A DNA stretch of 64,000 nucleotides from Burkholderiaceae bacterium (GTDB lineage Bacteria; Pseudomonadota; Gammaproteobacteria; Burkholderiales; Burkholderiaceae_E): contig JAMLIS010000006.1 of assembly GCA_023954015.1 (NCBI GenBank), forward strand, positions 124,001 through 188,000. Direction: 5' to 3'. Below the pieces are notes generated by a model that saw only the letters and a list, made by a program, of their open reading frames with translations, made no database searches and was not told where the DNA came from. Below, piece after piece: positions 20,514 to 29,469 of this stretch (its first letter is position 1; each line of letters opens with the position of its first letter). The position numbers and the translations under genes are program-made.

Positions 20514-21310
20514 CCCTGCGGCCCGCCACCATCCTGCGAGCGCCCGCGCCACCGTGCGAGCGCAACGAACCAGATCCACGAACCGGCAGCGAGCGCCGCC
20601 ATCGAGTACCACTGGAACGCGTAGGCGACATGCTTCTCGACGTCGCCGCCCGGGTGCGGCCAGTCGCGAACGAGCCCGTCGTCGAAGTCACCGGCGGACG
20701 TCCGCGCCGGCGTCAGCTCGCGCACCACCGGCTGCTGCACTGCGAGCCCCGACCAGCGGCGGTATCGATCGAGATCGACGTTGAGCCAGACCCGGTCTTC
20801 GGGCCCGGGCTCGGGCGTGCGGCCCAGTTCCAGCGTACGCGCCAGCTCGCGCTGCGCGATGCCTTCGACCTGCACCTCGCCGTCGGGAGCGGGCACCCGC
20901 GGCACGCGCCACCGCTCGCGCGGATCGGAAGCGACCCAGCCGCGCAGCACGAGCACGTGCATGTCGGAACCCGCGAGGCGCAACGGCGAAAGCACGTGGA
21001 AGCCGGCAACGCCTCGATGGGTCCGGTTGTCGATGAAGACATCGAATTCTGACACGAAGCGGCCGCGGACCCGAACGCGACGTCCGTCGAGCGCAACGGC
21101 GTCGTTGCCCTGCGCGCTCAACTCGATCGGCGCATCGCGTTCGGCGGCGTCGCGCTGCGCCTGCAGCGCGCGCTTCTGGTCGGCGCGCCGCAGCTGCCAG
21201 TTGCCGAGCGAGACGGTGAGTGCGACGACGGCGAGCGCCGCGAGCGTCGGTGCCCAGGCGCGAAAACGCGCACGCCAAGTCGTCACGCCGGTGTCATCGG
21301 CGCGAAACAC
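20510..21310 (-). CDS. SURF1 family cytochrome oxidase assembly protein
   Basis: SURF1 assists heme A insertion into oxidase subunit I. The 266-residue protein has the family layout: an N-terminal membrane helix (about residues 18-36) followed by LGNWQLRRADQK, the central RVRVRGRF and LVLRGWV strands, and a C-terminal helix at HVAYAFQWYSMAALAAG. The start is uncertain. GTG 21310 and GTG 21286 are both possible, neither with a clear ribosome site, and the first lies only 6 bp from a long palindromic repeat. It heads the assembly-gene block. Confidence 0.9.
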   Translation of the reverse strand: MFRADDTGVTTWRARFRAWAPTLAALAVVALTVSLGNWQLRRADQKRALQAQRDAAERDAPIELSAQGNDAVALDGRRVRVRGRFVSEFDVFIDNRTHRGVAGFHVLSPLRLAGSDMHVLVLRGWVASDPRERWRVPRVPAPDGEVQVEGIAQRELARTLELGRTPEPGPEDRVWLNVDLDRYRRWSGLAVQQPVVRELTPARTSAGDFDDGLVRDWPHPGGDVEKHVAYAFQWYSMAALAAGSWIWFVALARWRGRSQDGGGPQG

Positions 21311-21316
21311 TGCACC

Positions 21317-21479
21317 AGTACGCCGACCCGGAGGTATCGCAACAAAATGAAAGCGATGGATTCGGCCTCAGGGCAAGGCGCAAACCGCAGCCATAGCAGT
21401 CGCTATGGCGAGGATTTGCAACGCCGCACTGAGGTCGAAGACGCGCTTTCATGTTGCGATACTTTCGGGTCGGCGTACT
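21317..21479. repeat. 163-bp near-perfect palindrome between SURF1 and the DUF2909 gene
   Basis: The outer ends are inverted copies: AGTACGCCGACC at 21317 pairs with GGTCGGCGTACT ending at 21479. The match continues inward through ATCGCAACA/TGTTGCGAT and GAAAGCG/CGCTTTC. It goes on to CCTCAGGGCAAGGCGCAAA and its partner, ending at a short turn between CCATAGC and GCTATGG. Mismatches are few and scattered. There is no open frame or transposase. It could be a non-autonomous mobile or REP-like element, and transcripts would fold into a long hairpin. Confidence 0.88.
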
Positions 21480-21512
21480 AGAATCGGACACCGGCCGCCG
21501 GAGCCTTCTCCC

Positions 21513-21722
21513 GTGAAATGGATCGTCGCCCTCGCCTTCGTGCTGATCATCGGAAGCCTCGCGTCCGCGCTTTTCTTCCTCGTGCGTGACCGCGGCCGCA
21601 CGCGCAACACGATGCGCGCGCTGGGCTTTCGGGTGGGGTTCTCGGTGGCGCTGTTCGCGTTCATCCTGGTCGCGCAGTATATGGGGTGGATCCACCCGAC
21701 GGGCGTGCCGGTGGGGCGCTGA
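21513..21722 (+). CDS. Small twin-helix membrane protein (DUF2909)
   Basis: A 69-residue protein with two hydrophobic helices (residues about 2-24 and 41-61) joined by a basic loop rich in arginine (RDRGRTRNTMRALGFR). This matches the DUF2909 family found inside cytochrome oxidase loci of betaproteobacteria; its function is not established. The start is GTG 21513 with GGAG about 10 nt upstream. It is the only rightward gene in the oxidase region, divergent from SURF1 and convergent with ctaE. Confidence 0.78.
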   Translation: MKWIVALAFVLIIGSLASALFFLVRDRGRTRNTMRALGFRVGFSVALFAFILVAQYMGWIHPTGVPVGR

Positions 21723-21872
21723 GCGCGGCGCACGAAGCGCCGCCCGGTCGTCTGTATTCGCCCGGGCCGGGCGGGGCGCAGCGCCGGCGGTGCCCGGCAG
21801 CGCCGGCCCGTGCGCCCGGCGGCGCCCCTCGCCCGGCCCGATGCGTGGCGGCCCGGCGCGAACAGAGCCCCG

Positions 21873-22739
21873 CTACAACCAGTAGACGACGACGTAGAGC
21901 CCGAGCCAGACCACGTCCACGAAGTGCCAGTACCACGCCGCTCCCTCGAACGCGAAGTGGTGCTCCGGCGTGAAGTGCCCCTTGATCGTGCGGAACAGCA
22001 CCGCGCTGAGCGCGATCGCCCCCACGCAGACGTGGAAGCCGTGGAAACCCGTGAGGAGAAAGAAGGTCGAGCCGAAGATGCCGGAGCTGAGCTTCAGGTT
22101 CAGCTCTTCGTACGCATGCGCGTATTCGTAGACCTGGAACCCGAGAAAGGTGAAGCCCAGCAGCACCGTGATCGCTAGCCACAGGATGGTCGACGCCCGG
22201 CGCGCTTCCTTCAACGCGTGATGCGCGATGGTGAGCGTGACGCCCGAGCTCAGCAGCAGCGCCGTGTTGATCGTCGGAATCGGCCACGGCCCGATCGTGC
22301 GGAACGGCTCGATGGTGCCGGCCGGCCCCGTGTTCGGCCAGACCGCCTGGAAATCGGGCCACAGCACCATCTTGTGGTCGAGGTCGCCGAGCCAGGGCAT
22401 CGAGATCGTGCGTGCGTAGAACAGCGCGCCGAAGAAAGCGCCGAAGAACATCACCTCGGAGAAGATGAACCAGCTCATCGACCAGCGGAAGGAGACGTCG
22501 ACGCGATCGCTGTACAGGCCGCGCTCGGACTCGCGCGCCACGGTGCTGAACCAGCCGACGAGCATGTAGATCATGATCGCGACGAAGATCCAGAACAGGT
22601 ACGGGCCGAAGGATGCCCCGTTGAACCAGCTCGCCAGCCCGAAGCCGAAGAAGACGAGCGCGAGCGCGCCCACCGCGGGCCATTTCGACGGATGGGGGAT
22701 GAAGTAGTAAGGCGCCTGCGTATGCGCACCCGAAGCCAT
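21873..22739 (-). CDS. ctaE: Cytochrome c oxidase subunit III
   Basis: Subunit III is the seven-helix membrane subunit of the aa3 oxidase, which stabilises turnover and proton uptake. The 288-residue product shows MSWFIFSEVMFFGAFF, which carries the conserved helix III glutamate. It also has LTIAHHALKEARR, TGFHGFHV with the characteristic paired histidines, and the C-terminal WYWHFVDVVWLGLYVVVYW. Its length matches proteobacterial CoxC. It is the last gene of the structural block; 150 bp of GC-rich DNA separates it from the convergent DUF2909 gene. Confidence 0.96.
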   Translation of the reverse strand: MASGAHTQAPYYFIPHPSKWPAVGALALVFFGFGLASWFNGASFGPYLFWIFVAIMIYMLVGWFSTVARESERGLYSDRVDVSFRWSMSWFIFSEVMFFGAFFGALFYARTISMPWLGDLDHKMVLWPDFQAVWPNTGPAGTIEPFRTIGPWPIPTINTALLLSSGVTLTIAHHALKEARRASTILWLAITVLLGFTFLGFQVYEYAHAYEELNLKLSSGIFGSTFFLLTGFHGFHVCVGAIALSAVLFRTIKGHFTPEHHFAFEGAAWYWHFVDVVWLGLYVVVYWL

Positions 22740-22775
22740 GTCCTGTCTCCCGTGAAGATCCGTTGTCCCTTTCCG

Positions 22776-23033
22776 TCAGCCCGCGGCGAATCGGGCAAGC
22801 ATCACCAGCACCACGACGAACGCGGCCGCGAGCAGCAGCCCGACCAGTACGACGTGCACCGGGTTCAGGTGTACGTCGCCCTCGAAGGAGCGCCGCTTGC
22901 GCACGCCGAGGAACGCCCAGGCCACCGCCCGGAAGGCATCGGCAAGGCCCCGCTCGCCCGCACGGTGCTGCTCGTCGCCGCTTCGGCCTTTCTGCCCGCT
23001 ACTGCCCTCTCCCTCGCTACCCGTCGCCGCCAC
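22776..23033 (-). CDS. DUF2970 domain membrane protein
   Basis: An 85-residue protein with a polar N-terminus, the family signature FRAVAWAFLGVRKRRSFEGD, and one C-terminal membrane helix (VHVVLVGLLLAAAFVVVLVML). DUF2970 genes occur between ctaG and ctaE in Burkholderiales oxidase operons; the role is unproven but assembly or stability is a fair inference. The start is GTG 23033, overlapping ctaG by 17 bp. A shorter start cannot be excluded, since the first 27 residues are low-complexity. Confidence 0.76.
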   Translation of the reverse strand: MAATGSEGEGSSGQKGRSGDEQHRAGERGLADAFRAVAWAFLGVRKRRSFEGDVHLNPVHVVLVGLLLAAAFVVVLVMLARFAAG

Positions 23034-23568
23034 CGCCCGTCCCCGCGATCCCGGCCGTCTTGCCGCCCCGGCCGGCCACCTCGAAGAACGTGTACGAAAG
23101 GGTGATCGTGTTCACGTCCCTCGGCAGCTTCGGATCGATGACGAAGACGACCGGGAACTTCTTCTGCTCGTGCGCGCCGAGCGCCTGCTGCTCGAAGCAG
23201 AAGCACTCGAGCTTGCGGAAGTACGGCGCCGACTGCTGCGGCGCGTAGCTCGGCACGGCCTGCCCGACCGTCTCGACGTCGCGCGTGTTGACCAGGTCGT
23301 AGACGACGGTGACCAGTTCGCCCGGGTGCACCTCCAGCGCGTTGACCTCGGGCCGGAAGCGCCAGGCGCCGCGGCCGTTGGCGTCGAACTCGACGACCAC
23401 CCTGCGGGTCCGGTCGACCTGCGTGTTGCGTGCGAACGCCGCCGCACCCGGATCGGTCTTGACGAGGTTGTTGATGCCGGTGACTTCGCAGAACGCGTCG
23501 TACAGCGGAATCAGCGCAAAGCCGAACGCGAACATCACCGCGCAGACGACGGCGAGCTTGCCCACCAT
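23017..23568 (-). CDS. ctaG: Cytochrome c oxidase assembly protein CtaG/Cox11
   Basis: CtaG delivers copper to the CuB site of subunit I. The 183-residue form begins at the membrane helix (VGKLAVVCAVMFAFGFALIP), followed by a periplasmic Ig-like domain. That domain has the copper motif ECFCFEQQ (C-F-C) and the conserved FVIDPKLPRDVNTITLSYTFF strand pair. ATG 23568 has no ribosome site, and homologues usually carry some 10-20 residues before the helix. An in-frame CTG at 23679 sits 5 nt after GGAGG and would add 37 residues. The true start is therefore open. Confidence 0.9.
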   Translation of the reverse strand: MVGKLAVVCAVMFAFGFALIPLYDAFCEVTGINNLVKTDPGAAAFARNTQVDRTRRVVVEFDANGRGAWRFRPEVNALEVHPGELVTVVYDLVNTRDVETVGQAVPSYAPQQSAPYFRKLECFCFEQQALGAHEQKKFPVVFVIDPKLPRDVNTITLSYTFFEVAGRGGKTAGIAGTGGGGDG

Positions 23569-23680
23569 TCGCAGGTTCGCGCGGCCGGCGCCGGACGAAG
23601 CGCTTCCGCCGGGGTCGCGCGCTTGCCCGTGCGGCTGCTCGCCCTGCAGCGGTTGTCCGCCTTGCTCGTGCTGCTTCAGT

Positions 23681-23782
23681 TCAGCCTCCGTTCAGCCACC
23701 GATCGACGATCACGCCGACGAACAGCGCGATCGCGATCGACGCCAGGATCAACGCCGTGCGCAGGTTGCCGCGCCCGCTCAC
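23681..23782 (-). CDS. 33-residue cytochrome oxidase small assembly protein
   Basis: GTG 23782 overlaps the ctaD stop codon as GTGA and opens a 33-codon frame. It encodes a short basic start (SGRGNLRT), one membrane helix ([20 protein letters not shown]) and LNGG. Position and size fit the tiny oxidase assembly peptides annotated between ctaD and ctaG in Burkholderiales. Its GGAGG-containing 3' end supplies the ribosome site for the possible CTG start of ctaG. Too short for ordinary gene callers, but coupling and hydrophobicity support it. Confidence 0.65.
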   Translation of the reverse strand: MSGRGNLRTALILASIAIALFVGVIVDRWLNGG

Positions 23783-25371
23783 TTCAGCACCGGCGGGGTC
23801 TCGAAGGTGTGGAACGGCGCGGGACTGGGAACCGTCCACTCCAGTCCCTGCGATCCCTCCCAGACGCCGTCGGTGGCCTTCTCGCCGTCGCCGCGCAGGC
23901 ACTTGATCACGACCCACGGCAGGATCAGCTGCGAGATGCCGAAGCCGAACGCGCCCACCGTGATGATCGCGTTGAAGTCGGCAAACTGCATCGGGTAGTC
24001 GGCATAGCGGCGCGGCATGCCGGCCAGGCCGAGGAAGTGCATCGGGAAGAACGTGAGGTTGAAGAAGAACATCGACAGCCAGAAGTGCCACTTGCCGAGC
24101 TTCTCGTCGTACATGCGGCCGGTCCACTTGGGCAGCCAGTAGTAGGCGCCGGCGAACATCGCGAACAGCGACCCCGCGACCAGCACGTAGTGGAAGTGCG
24201 CGACCACGTAGTAGGTGTCGTGCAGCTGCAGGTCGAGCGGCGCGACGGCGACGATGACGCCGGTGAAGCCGCCGATCACGAACACGAAGATGAAGCCGAC
24301 CGCCCACAACATCGGCGTCTCGAAGGTCATCGAGCCGCGCCACATCGTCGCGGTCCAGTTGAAGACCTTCACGCCGGTGGGCACGGCGATCAGCATCGTC
24401 GCGTACATGAAGAACAGCTGCCCGGTCACCGGCATGCCCGTGGTGAACATGTGGTGCGCCCAGACGATGCACGACAGGATCGCGATCGCGGCCATCGCAT
24501 AGACCATCGAGCTGTAGCCGAACAGCTTCTTGCGCGCGAACGTGGGGATCACCTCGCTCACGATCCCGAAGGCGGGCAGGATCATGATGTAGACCTCGGG
24601 GTGCCCGAAGAACCAGAACACGTGCTGGAACATCACCGGATCCCCGCCGCCGGCCGCGTTGAAGAACGACGTGCCGAAGTGCCGGTCGAAGAGCACCATC
24701 GTGACGGCGCCGGCCAGCACCGGCATCACCACCAGCAGCAGGTAGGCGGTGATCAGCCATCCCCAGCAGAACATCGGCATCTTCATCAGCGTCATGCCGG
24801 GCGCACGCATGTTCAGGATGGTGGTGATGATGTTGATCGCGCCCATGATCGAGCTGGCGCCCAGGATGTGGATCGCGAAGATCGCGAGATCCATTCCCGG
24901 TCCCATCTGCACCGACAGCGGGGCGTACATCGTCCAGCCGGCGGCGTTCGCTCCGCCCGGAACGAAGTAGGAGCTGATCAGCAGCAGCGCACCCGCCGGC
25001 AGCAGCCAGAAACTGAAGTTGTTCATCCGCGCGAAGGCCATGTCGGAGGCGCCGATCATCAAGGGCACCTGCCAGTTCGCGAAGCCGACGAAGGCGGGCA
25101 TGATCGCGCCGAAGATCATCAGCAGCCCGTGCATCGTGGTGAGCTGGTTGAAGAACTCCGGCTCGACGATCTGCAGGCCGGGCTCGAACAGCTCGGTGCG
25201 CAGCAGCAGCGCGTTGATCCCGCCCACCAGGAACATCGCGAACGAGAACACCAGGTACATCGTCCCGATGTCCTTGTGGTTCGTCGCGAACAGCCACCGG
25301 CGCCAGCCGTGCGGATGCTCGTGCGAGTGGTCGTGTGCCGCGCCACCGTGCTGACCGAGGACTGCACTCAT
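23779..25371 (-). CDS. ctaD: Cytochrome c oxidase subunit I (aa3 type)
   Basis: The catalytic subunit of the terminal oxidase reduces oxygen and pumps protons. The 530-residue, twelve-helix protein has [12 protein letters not shown] at the start and HGLLMIFGA with a heme a ligand histidine. The CuB/Tyr motif [11 protein letters not shown] follows, then WAHHMFTTG with paired histidines and the [14 protein letters not shown] motif with heme ligands. The HPEVY glutamate marks the D-channel A1-type heme-copper family. It is preceded by ctaC. Confidence 0.97.
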   Translation of the reverse strand: MSAVLGQHGGAAHDHSHEHPHGWRRWLFATNHKDIGTMYLVFSFAMFLVGGINALLLRTELFEPGLQIVEPEFFNQLTTMHGLLMIFGAIMPAFVGFANWQVPLMIGASDMAFARMNNFSFWLLPAGALLLISSYFVPGGANAAGWTMYAPLSVQMGPGMDLAIFAIHILGASSIMGAINIITTILNMRAPGMTLMKMPMFCWGWLITAYLLLVVMPVLAGAVTMVLFDRHFGTSFFNAAGGGDPVMFQHVFWFFGHPEVYIMILPAFGIVSEVIPTFARKKLFGYSSMVYAMAAIAILSCIVWAHHMFTTGMPVTGQLFFMYATMLIAVPTGVKVFNWTATMWRGSMTFETPMLWAVGFIFVFVIGGFTGVIVAVAPLDLQLHDTYYVVAHFHYVLVAGSLFAMFAGAYYWLPKWTGRMYDEKLGKWHFWLSMFFFNLTFFPMHFLGLAGMPRRYADYPMQFADFNAIITVGAFGFGISQLILPWVVIKCLRGDGEKATDGVWEGSQGLEWTVPSPAPFHTFETPPVLK

Positions 25372-25468
25372 TTCTTCGTACTCCTGACTCGCTGCGTTCC
25401 GTTCGACGGGCCGACCGTGGCGGCCCGCCGTGCCTTTCGTTCGTTGCCGTGCGCGACGCCGGCGCTCG

Positions 25469-26650
25469 TCACTTGCGCGCCGACGCGATCTCGGCGGGCT
25501 GGACCAGCCCGTCCTTCGCGTCGTTGCTCCACGCGTGGCGGGTGTAGGTGATCACCGCCGCGAGGTCCGTGTCGGACAACTGCCTGAACGACGCCATTGC
25601 GGTGCCCGGCCGTCCGTGCAGGACGACGTCGATCTGCCCATGCGGATCGCCGAGGACCACCTTGGAGCCGTCCAGCGCCGGGAAGGCGCCGGGGACGCCC
25701 TTGCCGTTGGCCTGGTGGCAGGCGACGCAGTTGGCCGCGAACACTTCCTGGCCGCGCGCCTGCAGGTCGGCGACGTTCCAGACCCTGGACGGATCCTCGG
25801 CCTTCGCCCGCATCGCGACCTTCTGCTCCTCGACCCACTTCGCATAGTCTTCCTGCGAACGCACGTCGACGACGATCGGCATGAACGCGTGGTCCTTGCC
25901 GCACAGCTCGGCGCACTGTCCGCGGTAGACACCCACCTTCTCGGCGCGGAACCAGCTGTCGCGAACGAAACCCGGAATCGCGTCCTGCTTGACGCCGAAG
26001 GACGGCACCATCCACGCGTGGATGACGTCGTTGGCGGTGATGACGACGCGCACCTTCTTGTTCACCGGCACGACCAGCGGGTTGTCGACCTCGAGCAGGT
26101 ACGCGTTGTTCGCCTCGCGCCGCTCCTTGGCGCCCGGGAACAGGCGGTCGTCGATCTGGTCGCGCGGCGTCTTCAGCGTGGACAGGAACGAGATTCCCTC
26201 GCCTTCGCCGTTCAGGTAATCGTAGCCCCAGCGCCATTGATAGCCGGTGGCCTTGACGGTGACGTCGGCGTTGGCCGTGTCCTTCTGCTCGACGACCATC
26301 TTCGTGGCGGGAATCGACAACCCGACGATGATCAGGAACGGGACGATCGTCCACGTGACCTCGATCGCCGTGCTCTCGTGGAAATCGGCCGCCCGGTGAC
26401 CCTTCGATTTGCGGTGATAGATGATCGACCAGATCATCACGCCGAACACGAGGACGAAGATCGCCACGCAGACCCACATGACGAACCAGTGGATCCAGTG
26501 CAGGTCCGCCGCGATCTGGGTCACCGGGTCCTGCAGGTTCAGACCCCAGCGCTTCGGCCCGCCCGGCAGGTCTTCGACCGCCAGTGCGATCGGCGACCAG
26601 GCGCCGAGCCAGCCCGAGGCCAGAATGCCCGCGGCACGTTCGAGTTTCAT
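25469..26650 (-). CDS. ctaC: Cytochrome c oxidase subunit II with C-terminal cytochrome c domain
   Basis: Subunit II accepts electrons from cytochrome c at its CuA centre. The 393-residue precursor has a signal sequence, two membrane helices (about residues 55-80 and 95-118) and a cupredoxin domain. CuA ligands are in [14 protein letters not shown] plus the upstream HAWMVPSFG histidine. Unlike the short caa3-less form, it continues into a class I cytochrome c domain with CVACH (near residue 320) and a distal methionine region (GTAMASF). This fusion (caa3-like) is common in betaproteobacteria. Confidence 0.96.
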   Translation of the reverse strand: MKLERAAGILASGWLGAWSPIALAVEDLPGGPKRWGLNLQDPVTQIAADLHWIHWFVMWVCVAIFVLVFGVMIWSIIYHRKSKGHRAADFHESTAIEVTWTIVPFLIIVGLSIPATKMVVEQKDTANADVTVKATGYQWRWGYDYLNGEGEGISFLSTLKTPRDQIDDRLFPGAKERREANNAYLLEVDNPLVVPVNKKVRVVITANDVIHAWMVPSFGVKQDAIPGFVRDSWFRAEKVGVYRGQCAELCGKDHAFMPIVVDVRSQEDYAKWVEEQKVAMRAKAEDPSRVWNVADLQARGQEVFAANCVACHQANGKGVPGAFPALDGSKVVLGDPHGQIDVVLHGRPGTAMASFRQLSDTDLAAVITYTRHAWSNDAKDGLVQPAEIASARK

Positions 26651-26680
26651 CCGTACGCTCCGTCTCCCGTTCGTCGTTCG

Positions 26681-27172
26681 TCACTCGCCGCGTCGGGCCA
26701 GTTGCCCGGCGCCGAGCGCCCCCCTCAACTGCTGCACCAGCACCGCCTTCCGGTCGTCCGGAACGTACCGGCCGACCGCGATCGATTCGCCGCCCGCGAC
26801 GAGCCGGATCGCGCCGCGCTCATCCGGGTCGTACTCGACGCGGATCGGGCGCGCGTCGCGCTCGAAGCGCTCGATGCGCGGGCCGCGACCGCATTCGACC
26901 ACCAGCCGCTCGCGCGTCGCCTCGATCCGCTCGTAGTCGACCGCATGACGCGCGTAGGCCACGAAGGCCGCGGCGACCGCGATCGCTTCGGCGATTGCGA
27001 ACGGAATCACGATCCAGGCCCCGCCTGCGGCACAGACGGCGGCGATCGCCAATGCGGCGAGCGCGACGGTCACGAACCACGCAGCGAGTTGCCAGGGGCG
27101 CAATGCGCAGTTGCGCGCGAGAAACCATTGGTGCCGACCGGAGTCGACGACGTACGACCAGCGGTAACCCAT
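26681..27172 (-). CDS. DUF2244 membrane protein heading the oxidase operon
   Basis: The 163-residue protein has two adjacent membrane helices (residues about 27-72) followed by a soluble domain with RIERFERDARPIRVEYDPDERG split over two strands. This matches DUF2244, an integral membrane family of unknown function that precedes coxB in many proteobacteria. Only 30 bp separates it from ctaC, so it is probably the first gene of the oxidase structural operon. A part in oxidase assembly is inferred from context only. Confidence 0.75.
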   Translation of the reverse strand: MGYRWSYVVDSGRHQWFLARNCALRPWQLAAWFVTVALAALAIAAVCAAGGAWIVIPFAIAEAIAVAAAFVAYARHAVDYERIEATRERLVVECGRGPRIERFERDARPIRVEYDPDERGAIRLVAGGESIAVGRYVPDDRKAVLVQQLRGALGAGQLARRGE

Positions 27173-27247
27173 GCGCCGTTTCCTTAACCAGGATCATGGC
27201 GCCCCTTGGCGGCCCGCATTATAGGAGTCAGCCCGCAGGCCGGCAAA

Positions 27248-28144
27248 TCATCCTCCGTCGGCATCGCGGCGACGCGGGTGGAACTCGATCGAGGCGAGTC
27301 CGTCGGCGCGCCGCTTGCGCTGCGGGCACCACGCGTGACCGTAGGCGACCTCGACGGTGCAGCGGATCAGCCCGTCGCCGGCGCGCAGGGACTCGATCGC
27401 GCGCAGCCATTCGTCACGCGACCGGCGCCCGAGCAATCCGCGGAAACGCCCGCGCAGCGCGTTGCCGCCCAGCGAGCGCACGTCGTCGAGCAGGGCCTGC
27501 GGCGTCTTCCACGACAGCGTCAGGCGCTGCATGTCCATCACCGGTTCGGAGAAACCCGCCTGCAACAGCGCATCGCCGATGTCGTGCATGTCGTGGAACG
27601 ACATCGTGCGCGCGCCGAGCGCGCGCAGTTCGACGAAAGTGTCGACGCCGAAGAACGAGAAGTCGAGCAGCGCTCCCGGGCGCATCACGCGGAACCACTC
27701 GTCGATCGCGCGCAGGGGCGATTCGAACCAGTGCAGCGCGAGATTCGACCAGACGAGATCGACGCTCGAGCCGGCCAGCGGAAGCGCCTGCGCGTCGCCG
27801 ACGGCGAACGCGGCGAGCGGTCCGGCGTCCGGGCGCATCACGCGAGCGAAGAACCCGCGCGACGGTATCGCGAAGGATTCGCGCGCGCGCCGAACCGCGC
27901 CCAGCGAGGCGTCGACGCCGACCAGCGCCGCTTCCGGGTACTGCCGCTTCAGCGCGAGCAGGCCTTCGCCGCGGCCGCAGCCCACGTCGACGATGCGCCG
28001 GGGCGCGAGCCGCACGAGCGACAGGCGTTCGAGCATCCGGGATTCCACCTCGCGCAGCAGGAAGTCGCCGCGCGGCGCCTGTCGCGCTCGCCGAGAGAAC
28101 TGCAGTCGTACCGACGACGGGTCTATGTCCGGTGGGCTAAGCAT
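27248..28144 (-). CDS. bioC: SAM-dependent methyltransferase, BioC-like
   Basis: The 298-residue class I methyltransferase shows IVDVGCGRGEGLLAL as the SAM-binding loop (about residue 50-64), GVDASLGAV as the acidic loop and the WSNLALHWFESP motif IV. Two features suit malonyl-ACP O-methyltransferase, which starts pimelate synthesis for biotin: the N-terminal VRLQFSRRA segment, like the BioC VAxxFxRAA, and the inserted FSFFGVDTFVELRA region. No other bio gene is in the window, so a generic methyltransferase is the alternative. It is divergent from comF, 38 bp apart. Confidence 0.7.
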   Translation of the reverse strand: MLSPPDIDPSSVRLQFSRRARQAPRGDFLLREVESRMLERLSLVRLAPRRIVDVGCGRGEGLLALKRQYPEAALVGVDASLGAVRRARESFAIPSRGFFARVMRPDAGPLAAFAVGDAQALPLAGSSVDLVWSNLALHWFESPLRAIDEWFRVMRPGALLDFSFFGVDTFVELRALGARTMSFHDMHDIGDALLQAGFSEPVMDMQRLTLSWKTPQALLDDVRSLGGNALRGRFRGLLGRRSRDEWLRAIESLRAGDGLIRCTVEVAYGHAWCPQRKRRADGLASIEFHPRRRDADGG

Positions 28145-28182
28145 CGAACCCAGTATAGGCGCCGCTCGGGTTCAATGGGCGG

Positions 28183-28965
28183 ATGCCGGCTTCGACCGAG
28201 GTCTCTTCGATGCGCATGCTGCGCGCGTTGTCCGCGCGGCTGGCGGCGCTCGCCGACGCGTGCCTGCCGGCGAGCTGCATCGTCTGCGGCGGCGACGAGC
28301 CTTCGGGCCTTTGCGCGGCCTGCGAAGACGATCTGCCGGGATCGCGTGCCGCTCGATGTCCGCGCTGCGCGATGCGTACGACGCCGCTCGCCGGACGCGA
28401 GGCCGGCGACCCGGCCGAATGCGCGGCCTGCGTGGCGACGCCGCCCTCCTTCGCGCGCACGATCGTGCTGGCCGACTACGCGGCACCCCTCGATCGGGTC
28501 GTGCACGCGTTGAAGTTCGGCCGCGACGCATCGCTCGCCCGCCCGCTCGGGCGCCGCCTCGCCCGGCGCGCCGACGCAGCGCTCGGGGCGCTGCCCGCGA
28601 CCGCGCGCGAAACGCTCGTCGTCACCGCCGTCCCGCTGGCCGGCGAGCGGCTGGCCGAGCGCGGCTTCAACCAGTCGCTCGAAATCGCACGCGCGTTCGC
28701 GCGCAGCCGCTCGTTGCCGCTGGCACACGCGCTGCTCGTGCGCCTGCGCCCGAGCGCGCCCGCCTCCACGCTGCATGCGCACGAGCGCCGGCGCGCGCTG
28801 CACGAGGCCTTCGGCGCACCGCTACGGGTCGACGGACGCACGATCGTCGTCGTCGACGACGTCATGACCACCGGTGCGACACTCGAGTCGGCCGCCGGGA
28901 CGCTGCTGCGCGCCGGCGCCGCATCCGTGATCAACTGCGCCGTGGCCCGCACCCCCGATCGATGA
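28183..28965 (+). CDS. comF: ComF family phosphoribosyltransferase-like protein
   Basis: ComF-type proteins support DNA uptake and processing; the biochemical activity is unclear. The 260-residue product has N-terminal zinc-binding cysteine pairs (CIVCGG, CAACED, CPRCAM, CAACVA). A phosphoribosyltransferase-like domain follows with RGFNQSLEIARA and the PRPP-loop motif VVVDDVMTTGATL near the C-terminus. Its stop overlaps the trmL start as ATGA, so the two genes are coupled. ATG 28210 (MRML) is an alternative start. Confidence 0.9.
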   Translation: MPASTEVSSMRMLRALSARLAALADACLPASCIVCGGDEPSGLCAACEDDLPGSRAARCPRCAMRTTPLAGREAGDPAECAACVATPPSFARTIVLADYAAPLDRVVHALKFGRDASLARPLGRRLARRADAALGALPATARETLVVTAVPLAGERLAERGFNQSLEIARAFARSRSLPLAHALLVRLRPSAPASTLHAHERRRALHEAFGAPLRVDGRTIVVVDDVMTTGATLESAAGTLLRAGAASVINCAVARTPDR

Positions 28966-29426
28966 TCCACGTCGTCCTCGTCCATCCCGAGATCGCGCCG
29001 AACACCGGCAACGTGATCCGCCTGTGCGCGAACACCGGCGCGGCGCTGCACCTGGTGGAGCCGCTCGGCTTCGCGCTCGATGCGGCGAAGCTGCGCCGCG
29101 CGGGCCTCGACTATCGCGAACACGCGGCGATGCGCGTGCACCGCTCGTGGAGCGACTTCGCCGAACAGATGCAGCCGGCGCGGATGTTCGCGTTCACCCG
29201 TTCGGGCCGCCGCTCTGCGTACGACACCCGGTTCGAGCGCGGCGATTGCCTGGTGTTCGGCAGCGAGTCGAGCGGTCTCGCGCCGGAGATCCTCGACGGC
29301 TTCGCGCCCGAGCAGCGGCTGCGGCTGCCGATGCGCCCCGACAACCGCAGCCTGAACCTGTCGAATGCCGTGGCGGTGGCCGTATTCGAGGCGTGGCGTC
29401 AATTCGGGTTCGACGGAGCGGCCTGA
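28962..29426 (+). CDS. trmL: tRNA (cytidine(34)-2'-O)-methyltransferase
   Basis: TrmL methylates the ribose of the wobble base in two tRNA-Leu isoacceptors. The 154-residue SPOUT-fold protein has VLVHPEIAPNTGNVIRLCANTG (beginning with the family PxIPxNTGN motif) at its N-terminus, FGSESSGLAPEI for the SAM knot and the C-terminal LRLPMRPDNRSLNLSNAVAV knot segment. Its length is normal for the family. It is coupled to comF by an ATGA overlap. Confidence 0.94.
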   Translation: MIHVVLVHPEIAPNTGNVIRLCANTGAALHLVEPLGFALDAAKLRRAGLDYREHAAMRVHRSWSDFAEQMQPARMFAFTRSGRRSAYDTRFERGDCLVFGSESSGLAPEILDGFAPEQRLRLPMRPDNRSLNLSNAVAVAVFEAWRQFGFDGAA

Positions 29427-29469
29427 CCAGCGTCGCAGCCGCTCGCTTCGAGCGGGACTGCGACCGGGA

